From: Gordonia sp. KTR9
GTDB taxonomy: Bacteria > Actinomycetota > Actinomycetes > Mycobacteriales > Mycobacteriaceae
Assembly: GCF_000143885.2 (NCBI RefSeq)
Contig: NC_018581.1
Location: 310,001-374,000 of the forward strand
Length of the DNA stretch: 64,000 nucleotides
Reading direction: 5' to 3'
Both the position numbers and the translations under genes were made by a program. Shown piece after piece: positions 58,680 through 64,000 of the stretch. The notes beneath the pieces are model-generated. The model did not search any database. It saw only the letters and a program-made list of their open reading frames with translations, and was not told the origin of the DNA. Position 1 is the first letter of the stretch; each line of letters starts with the position of its first letter.

Positions 58680-58693
58680 ACCAAGTGCTTGCT
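58680..58693. promoter_or_regulatory. KstR2-like operator upstream of the DUF3556 gene
   Basis: ACCAAGTGCTTGCT fits every fixed base of the KstR2 motif as recalled (AnCAAGnnCTTGnT) on both strands. The wider CCAAGTGCTTGCTTGG is also an inverted repeat. It lies 18 bases before the ATG at 58661. KstR2 controls late steps of cholesterol breakdown in mycobacteria and rhodococci; other TetR proteins could use a similar site. Confidence 0.6.
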
Positions 58694-58812
58694 TGGTGAC
58701 GCTTCGCGATGATCTTCGTTCGTGGTCGCGGCTCTCGGTCGCGCGCTGAACAGGGCTCGGACCTCGATGTCAATCCGACCACCGAGCCCGAGGGTCGTGG
58801 TTCACTGGATCC

Positions 58813-59769
58813 ATGACCTACGTCGTGGTCGCCGTCTTCGTGGTGGTGCTCGCGGCTGCTCTCGTGGTCTTGCTGGGCATGGCGATCGGCGCGTTCTCGG
58901 CGATGTTCAGCGGTATGCGTGACGACATCCGCAACCGGAGGTCGGCCGCACGGGTGACCTCCGACAACCCACTCCCGGCGCGGGGGCCCGAGAAGTCCCC
59001 GGTCGACCCGTTGGGCGACCTCGACGCCACCCTTCGATCGGCGCAGGCCCGGCGCCAGGGGGCGTGCCGGGCGATTCGGGATCGACTGTACAGTGCTGAC
59101 CCTGGCGCTGACGATGGGGCGAGGGATGCCGGCGGGTTCGTCGTCCTGGCGTCGGACATCTGGTGTGGTCGATCGGCGGAACGCGGCGACGACGGACCCG
59201 ACGATGCCGATGGCCGAGGCAGACATGGGGCGGACGAACTCGGACGCCTGTCATCCGACCCGGTAGGACAGATCGCGTGGATGACGGCTGCGGTTGCCGA
59301 GCGCATCAGTGACATACCCGCGTGGCGGCTGGACTTCTTCGATCGCCACTCCGTGCGCGTCGACCTGACCGGCGAGGTCACCGCGATCGCGAACGCTGCC
59401 GTCGGCCTCCGAGACCAGTTCGCGATACTCGGCGAGGCCCCGTCGGGGCACCTGGCTTCGGACCCGGAAGTGGTTTCCACCTTTGCCGAGAAGTCGCTCC
59501 TGCTGTCAGGCCGACTCGACGAACTCGTACGGCGTCTGGAGGCGTTTGCCGGCTACTGGCAGATCGTCGCGCAGATCCAGCAGCGTCAGGAGAAGCAGGA
59601 GTGGCTCGACCGTGTCGGTGGGATCGACGATTTCGAGCACGTCGTCGCCACCGAATGGGATCGAGCGGAGGCCGATCGGGTGCGGCACATGGCCGACGAA
59701 TCGGACGTGCTGGCTTCCATCTACCTCGATGAGATCGCCCCGCTGGCGAAGTCGTTGAAGCGGAACTGA
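58813..59769 (+). CDS. Membrane-anchored hypothetical protein
   Basis: A 318-residue protein with one N-terminal membrane helix (VVVAVFVVVLAAALVVLLGMAIGAF, about 4-28) and a charged cytoplasmic or exported body. A low-complexity Asp/Gly-rich part (about 95-140) is followed by a helical region (about 155-310) with ADLTGEV-like and EKSLLLSGRLDELVRRLEAF segments. Not recognised. Divergent from DUF3556; convergent with the acetyltransferase. Confidence 0.65.
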   Translation: MTYVVVAVFVVVLAAALVVLLGMAIGAFSAMFSGMRDDIRNRRSAARVTSDNPLPARGPEKSPVDPLGDLDATLRSAQARRQGACRAIRDRLYSADPGADDGARDAGGFVVLASDIWCGRSAERGDDGPDDADGRGRHGADELGRLSSDPVGQIAWMTAAVAERISDIPAWRLDFFDRHSVRVDLTGEVTAIANAAVGLRDQFAILGEAPSGHLASDPEVVSTFAEKSLLLSGRLDELVRRLEAFAGYWQIVAQIQQRQEKQEWLDRVGGIDDFEHVVATEWDRAEADRVRHMADESDVLASIYLDEIAPLAKSLKRN

Positions 59770-59788
59770 TCGAGATCGGTCGGTGCGG

Positions 59789-60514
59789 TCACTGCGGTGC
59801 AGTGAAGACCTGGAACAGAACCTCTCGGCGAACGACGAACCCCAGTTGCTGGTACAACCGGATCGCGCCGACGTTTCGGGCGTCGGCATGGAGGATCGGG
59901 GTGTCGCCGCGATTCCGGATGCGGTGTGCCAGATCGAGTACGAGTCGTGAGGCGAGCCCGAGACCGCGAAATTCCGGGGCGGTGCAGACGGCGCTGATCT
60001 CGGTGTAACCCGGAAGGCTCAACCGTTCGCCGCCCATCGCGATCAGCCGGTCGTTGCGTCGGATGCCGAGGTAGGTGCCCATCTCGATGGTGCGCGGGCG
60101 GAAAGGCCCAGGGCGGGTGCGTTGGACCAGGTCGGTCATCTCCGGCACGTCCGCAGTCGTGAGCGTCACGGCTTCGTCGTCTGGTCTCGCGTCGGCGCCG
60201 ACGTCGATCATCTGGACGCCGGGCAGGTCCATTGTCGTATCCCAGTCGGCGGGTGGGCGATTCGAGACCACCGGCAGAAACAGAGAACCGCCGGGACCGA
60301 CGAGTTCGGCGGCATCTGACCAGTCCTGCCCGGTGGGAGAGTCAGGGAGTGCCGCCATGGGGCAGACGTCTGGGTGATACCGCAGGGCCCCGCCGTAGCG
60401 CTGGGCGAAGCGGGCGTGCGGTCCGGTGAGGGCCGCGAGGGCCGGGTTGTCGAGCAGCGGGTGACCTGCAACTCCGTGTTCGAGTGCTCGTTCGTCGGTG
60501 ATGCGGTCGGTCAC
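59789..60514 (-). CDS. GNAT-family N-acetyltransferase
   Basis: A 241-residue acetyltransferase of the FR47-like type: the GNAT motif A region EISAVCTAPEFRGLGLASRLVLDLAHRIRNRG (about 172-203) binds acetyl-CoA, and motif B NVGAIRLYQQLGFVVRREVLFQVF closes the fold. The N-terminal half (about 1-110) is a separate less-conserved domain. Substrate unknown. GTG start at 60514. It follows the DUF3761 gene by 22 bases in the same direction. Confidence 0.85.
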   Translation of the reverse strand: MTDRITDERALEHGVAGHPLLDNPALAALTGPHARFAQRYGGALRYHPDVCPMAALPDSPTGQDWSDAAELVGPGGSLFLPVVSNRPPADWDTTMDLPGVQMIDVGADARPDDEAVTLTTADVPEMTDLVQRTRPGPFRPRTIEMGTYLGIRRNDRLIAMGGERLSLPGYTEISAVCTAPEFRGLGLASRLVLDLAHRIRNRGDTPILHADARNVGAIRLYQQLGFVVRREVLFQVFTAPQ

Positions 60515-60536
60515 ACGGCGACGATACTCGAGAAGG

Positions 60537-60953
60537 TCAGCTGCTTCCGAAGAGCAGCGCGCTGAGGAATCCGATACCGATCACGGAACTGCCGATCACG
60601 GCACTGCCGAAGCCGAGCTCGGCGCTGCCGCTTCCGTCGCCCCCTGCTCCGGCCTCACCAGAATCATCTGCGATGCCGCCGTGCCGCGAACAGGCACCTT
60701 GTCGGTTCTCGGCGTGACTGTATGTTCCGTCGTTGCAGCGGATTCCGGTCGGCGAACCATCAGGACCTGGTATGCAGCTACCCTCTGAGTTCTCGTAATA
60801 TCCCGATCCACATGTGTAATCGACATTGTGAACGGCAGGGCTCGCGTGCGCAGGCGCACCTCCAGCGGCTGCTCCGGTGAACAACAGGCCGAGGGTCAGT
60901 GCGAATACTGCGGCGAGCCCAGCAAGGATTCGCCGCGCTGTCATCGTAGGCAT
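60537..60953 (-). CDS. Secreted DUF3761 protein with C-terminal membrane segment
   Basis: About 138 residues: signal peptide (RRILAGLAAVFALTLGLLFTG, about 7-27), a Cys-rich domain with CNDGTYSHAENRQGACSRHGGI (the DUF3761 signature) after YTCGSGYY and SCIPGPDG, a Gly/Ser-rich stretch and a hydrophobic C-terminus (GSAVIGSSVIGIGFLSALLFGSS) that looks like a membrane anchor. The double anchoring is unusual for this family. Start uncertain: ATG at 60953 or 60944, or GTG at 61010. Function is unknown. Confidence 0.75.
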   Translation of the reverse strand: MPTMTARRILAGLAAVFALTLGLLFTGAAAGGAPAHASPAVHNVDYTCGSGYYENSEGSCIPGPDGSPTGIRCNDGTYSHAENRQGACSRHGGIADDSGEAGAGGDGSGSAELGFGSAVIGSSVIGIGFLSALLFGSS

Positions 60954-61018
60954 CGGGCCATCGTCATCGACTGAGGGCGTTCGTGTGTCGGTCTCCGGCT
61001 GATCCGGCACAGATCTGG

Positions 61019-61537
61019 TCAGCTCAACACGATCTCCACCGGCACCGCGTTGCCGAGAGTGTGTCCCACAGGTGAGCTGGCTTGGACCTTGGCGTGCAGC
61101 TCGTCGAGCTTCTCGCGCGGGGCGTCGGAGTCGATTGTCACCTTGGCGGTGATGGATTCGAAGCCGGCGTGTCCCTCCGCCAGTCCGAGGAAGACGTGGA
61201 GGTCGACGTCGCCCTTCACATCAATCCGCAGGTCCTTGAGTTCGATGCCCGCCACCGTGGCATTCGCTGCATAGCCGACGGCGAGGCAGTTGCCCAGGGC
61301 GCCGAGCAGTTGCTCGACCGGGTTGGGTGCCGTGTCGCTGCCGCCGAGCGCGGCGGGCTCGTCGGACGCGACTGGCGAAAAGTTGCGAATCCGGGCCTCG
61401 GATGCGAACGAACCGTTCCACTGGACGTGCGCGGCCCACGTCGTCTGCGCCTTGGTGGCGTCGCCCTGGATCGCCTCGACCAGTTGGCCGACAGCGGCGA
61501 TGTCCACGTCATTGAGGCGGGTGGCGGTCTCGGTCAT
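61019..61537 (-). CDS. OsmC-family protein
   Basis: A 172-residue OsmC/Ohr-fold protein. The redox Cys is seen in GALGNCLAVGYAANA (about 96-110), together with an NPVEQLLGALGNC context; a second catalytic Cys is not obvious, so peroxidase activity is uncertain and an OsmC-like role is preferred. Ends with a helix-loop TLGNAVPVEIVLS. AAGGAG lies just before the ATG at 61537. Separate from the amphi-Trp gene by about 145 bases. Confidence 0.87.
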   Translation of the reverse strand: MTETATRLNDVDIAAVGQLVEAIQGDATKAQTTWAAHVQWNGSFASEARIRNFSPVASDEPAALGGSDTAPNPVEQLLGALGNCLAVGYAANATVAGIELKDLRIDVKGDVDLHVFLGLAEGHAGFESITAKVTIDSDAPREKLDELHAKVQASSPVGHTLGNAVPVEIVLS

Positions 61538-61683
61538 GGTGCTCCTTCGACAGTGCGGTTTGCCGACGAAGCTATCTGTCACCGCCCAGTACGACGACGT
61601 TCTGCGTCAGAGTGAGCGGAACACTTGGATGTTGCTGCCAGGAGGGGCATCCTGCGCGGCCGACGTTCCCTGAACAGGCGGGT

Positions 61684-61908
61684 CTACCAGGTGATCTCGA
61701 TCTCGAGTTCGGACTCGTCCTCACCGCGTTCGATCTCGATCTTCAGTTGCACCGTGGCCGGGATGTCGACGCGCACGGTCTTGTTGTTCTCCACGAAGGA
61801 CACTTCGTTGTGACGGGCGATCGCGTCCGCGAGTTCATGGATCTTCTTCGCGGCCTCTTCACGAGACAGCTCGGTCTTGGTCTTGTGCTCGAACAGTTCG
61901 TCGCTCAT
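61684..61908 (-). CDS. Amphi-Trp domain protein
   Basis: A 74-residue protein: a charged N-terminal helix (SREEAAKKIHELADAIARHNEV) then an alternating beta pattern ending in a C-terminal Trp (KIEIERGEDESELEIEITW). This is the small amphi-Trp domain found in archaea and actinobacteria; its role is unknown. It is complete and of normal length. Confidence 0.8.
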   Translation of the reverse strand: MSDELFEHKTKTELSREEAAKKIHELADAIARHNEVSFVENNKTVRVDIPATVQLKIEIERGEDESELEIEITW

Positions 61909-62040
61909 CAGTCCATCTGAGCCGACCGGGTATGTCCGGTCAAGCGGCAGGCGTGCCGGAAACGCCGTATCGCTGTGCGGACACCTTCTCGTCACCCGCG
62001 CTTCACGGTGCATTGGAAGTGCTGCGCGACCCTGGAGACC

Positions 62041-63639
62041 ATGACCCAACCCCAACGAGTCGGGACGCCGTCACGTCGCACGATCCTCCGGACCGCCGCT
62101 GCGGGGGCGCTCCTCGTCCCGGTCGGATCGGCACTCGCGGCCTGCGGATCGTCGAACCCGAGCGCGGCGTCGCCGAGCCTGGTCAGGAACCGGCCCGTTC
62201 TCACCCACGGCGTGGCCACCGGGGAAGTGACCAGTGGCGGAGCGTTGGTGTGGGCGCGGTCGGATCGTCCGGCGACGATGATCGTCGAGACCGCATCGAC
62301 CGAATCCTTCAGCGGTGCACGCACGCTCCGCGGTCCGGTGTTGACTCCGGCAACCGACGGGACCGGGAGGTTGCGTCTCGCCGGCCTCGAACCGGGACAG
62401 GTCGTGCACTATCGCGTGACCCTCGAGGGGGAGAACGGAGCGCGCTCCGAACCGGTGAGTGGCACCTTCACGACCGCGCCGGTGCGCGAGGGCGACATCA
62501 GGTTCCAGTGGTCCGGGGATGTAGTCGGCCAGGGCTGGGGTATCAACCCCGACATGGGCGGCCTGACGATCTTCTCCACCATGGCCGACCGTGACCCGCA
62601 GTTCTTCATCCACTCCGGCGATGCCATCTACGCCGACAACCCCGTCGAGCCGACGCAGGAGCAGAACGACGGCACGCTCTACCGGAACATCACCAGTCCG
62701 GCGAAGGAACAGGTGGCACAGACCGTGGATCAGTTCCGCGGCAACTATGCCTACAACCTCACCGACCAGCATTTCCGACGCTTCGTCGGATCCGTCCCGC
62801 AGCTCGTGCAGTGGGACGACCATGAGGTCGTCAACAACTGGTTCCCCGGCGAGAGCCTGTCCGGACAAGGCCGCGAGGGTTACACCGAGATGAGCGTCGA
62901 CGCACTCGCGCGCAACGGACGCCAGGCATGGCAGGAGTGGCAACCCGTCGAGGTCGGCGCGTCGGATCGGTTGTATCGCACCATCTCCTACGGCCCGCTG
63001 CTCGATGTCTTCCTTCTCGACATGCGCAGCTACAAGGACCCGAATCCGGATGCCTGGTCGAGAGGCAACGCCAACGGTCTCCTCGGCGCCGAGCAGACGC
63101 AGTGGCTCATCGACGGATTGAGGGGTTCGCGCGCGACATGGAAGGTCGTCGCCAACGACCTGCCGCTGAGTATTGTTGTCGGGGACAAGAACACGACACC
63201 GGCGAACGGCCCCAAGGCCATGGAGGCCGTCGCCCAGGGCGACGACGGTGACCCGCTGGGTCGGGAGATCGCGTTCGCGCGAATCCTCTCGGAGACGAAG
63301 AACGTGCCGAACGTCGTGTTCCTGACCGCCGACGTCCACTACACCGCAGCGATCTCGTACGAGCCGGATCGCGCGTCGTTCAAGGACTTCTCGCCCTTCT
63401 GGGAATTCGTCGCCGGACCGCTGCATGCAGGCGCGTTCCCCGAGAGTCCGCTGGACGGCACTTTTGGCGCCGAGTACGAGTTCGTGCACGCGCCGACCGA
63501 GTCGAATGTGTCACCGGCCGAGGGATTCCAGCACTTCGGGGAGGTGGCGATCGACGGTAGGACCAAGGTGCTGAGCGTGGATCTGGTCGACGCGTCGGGC
63601 AGGACGCTGTACCGCAAGGCGCTGGAACCGGCGCGCTGA
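62041..63639 (+). CDS. phoD: Alkaline phosphatase D (PhoD-like), Tat-exported lipoprotein
   Basis: A 532-residue phosphodiesterase/phosphatase. The N-terminus has a Tat motif (TPSRRTILRTAAAG) and a lipobox (ALAAC), so it is exported folded and probably lipid-anchored. The PhoD N-domain (THGVATGEVTSGGALVWARSD) is followed by the metallophosphatase core: HSGDAIYADNP, WDDHEVVNNWFPGE, LDMRSYKDPN and FLTADVHYTAA. It frees phosphate from organic esters. The ATG at 62041 follows ACC; no operator is evident. Confidence 0.92.
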   Translation: MTQPQRVGTPSRRTILRTAAAGALLVPVGSALAACGSSNPSAASPSLVRNRPVLTHGVATGEVTSGGALVWARSDRPATMIVETASTESFSGARTLRGPVLTPATDGTGRLRLAGLEPGQVVHYRVTLEGENGARSEPVSGTFTTAPVREGDIRFQWSGDVVGQGWGINPDMGGLTIFSTMADRDPQFFIHSGDAIYADNPVEPTQEQNDGTLYRNITSPAKEQVAQTVDQFRGNYAYNLTDQHFRRFVGSVPQLVQWDDHEVVNNWFPGESLSGQGREGYTEMSVDALARNGRQAWQEWQPVEVGASDRLYRTISYGPLLDVFLLDMRSYKDPNPDAWSRGNANGLLGAEQTQWLIDGLRGSRATWKVVANDLPLSIVVGDKNTTPANGPKAMEAVAQGDDGDPLGREIAFARILSETKNVPNVVFLTADVHYTAAISYEPDRASFKDFSPFWEFVAGPLHAGAFPESPLDGTFGAEYEFVHAPTESNVSPAEGFQHFGEVAIDGRTKVLSVDLVDASGRTLYRKALEPAR

Positions 63640-63709
63640 GACCCGGGGCCCGCGGAGTGCGGGATCAGTGCCGGAAACCGTTACGAATGAGGCACTGTCG
63701 AGGACGCCT

Positions 63710-64000
63710 CTAATTCCGCAAGGGACGCAGGAACTCACCCGTGACCTCGACCGCAGGACCCGATGACCCGCCGCCCACGACGAGTGTCGCGAACGCCAGG
63801 TCCCCGACGATCCCGGCGAACCAGCCATGCGGGTTCTTGTTGTCACCGTATTCCGCGGTGCCGGTCTTGCCGCCGAGTCCGGGGATATCACGGAGCGCGG
63901 TCGCCGTACCACGAGTGACCGTGTCCCGCATCATGCTTCGGAGCGCTCGGACGACACCATCGGAGATCTGTTGGGGTTCGACGTCTCCCGTCGTTCGTTG
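63710..64000 (-). CDS. Penicillin-binding protein transpeptidase domain (C-terminal part, cut by window edge)
   Basis: Open to base 64000, so the N-terminus is outside the window. The visible residues carry the KTG box (GLGGKTGTAEYG) of the penicillin-binding fold, preceded by the helix DGVVRALRSMMRDTV and followed by HGWFAGIVGDLAFATLVVGGG. The SxxK and SxN motifs lie upstream. This is a transpeptidase for peptidoglycan cross-linking, probably a class B PBP or PBP lipoprotein. The distal tail is short. Confidence 0.88.
   Translation of the reverse strand, partial: QRTTGDVEPQQISDGVVRALRSMMRDTVTRGTATALRDIPGLGGKTGTAEYGDNKNPHGWFAGIVGDLAFATLVVGGGSSGPAVEVTGEFLRPLRN

Overview
The window looks like a chromosomal segment of a high-GC, mycolic-acid-containing actinomycete, most likely Gordonia or a close relative. 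The markers are arabinogalactan genes (GlfT1 with a Wzm/Wzt-type exporter), an Ag85-like mycolyltransferase, two MspA-family porins, the proteasome activator Bpa, F420-type LLM oxidoreductases and IdeR/KstR-type operator sequences. Genus is inferred from gene content and synteny; no database was searched.

Layout. 1-9.7 kb: tail of an oligopeptide ABC ATPase, an FAD desaturase-like oxidoreductase divergent from an aldo/keto reductase, a GtrA protein, a peptide/nickel-type ABC importer whose second permease and both ATPases are one polypeptide, and an LLM oxidoreductase. 9.8-12.6 kb: an HxlR repressor divergent from a thioesterase-like gene and an MFS exporter, with twin operators between. 12.6-14.5 kb: an IS1380-family element inside tandem and interspersed repeats. 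14.5-20.7 kb: a conserved mycobacterial block (wzm-wzt-glfT1, bpa, a PLP-fold protein, MarR, quinone oxidoreductase). 20.8-33.2 kb: tRNA-Ser, exonuclease III, a membrane beta-propeller protein, a methyltransferase/HxlR pair, an ABC-2 exporter, CorA, thioesterase, mycolyltransferase-like esterase, aromatic aminotransferase, tRNA-Ser and tRNA-Arg.

33.4-42.5 kb: a HelR-type RNA polymerase-recycling ATPase with a near-perfect rifamycin-associated element upstream, an MmpS-like protein, a glycolipid-binding-like protein, tyrA, the tadA pair, a 20-residue-repeat protein beside CsbD, tRNA-Ser and two MspA porins. 42.5-53 kb: an IdeR-like box over a promoter for a half-length AMP-ligase-like protein, a sigma-region-4/HTH protein, and an acyl-CoA ligase followed by a translationally coupled set: DUF3556 membrane protein, FAD oxidoreductase, PucR regulator; then a SulP transporter. 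53-64 kb: TetR divergent from an EamA exporter, an IS110-family element that split an interspersed repeat, a second DUF3556 gene behind a KstR2-like box, several small hypothetical genes, OsmC, an amphi-Trp protein, PhoD phosphatase and the C-terminus of a penicillin-binding protein.

The most notable signals are the RAE/HelR pair, a family of short repeats that starts at or near gene 3' ends and has been entered by both insertion sequences, the KstR2-like and IdeR-like boxes in front of uncharacterised genes, and the triple-fusion ABC importer. Start codons were chosen by ribosome-binding site, overlap and family length, and are marked where doubtful.
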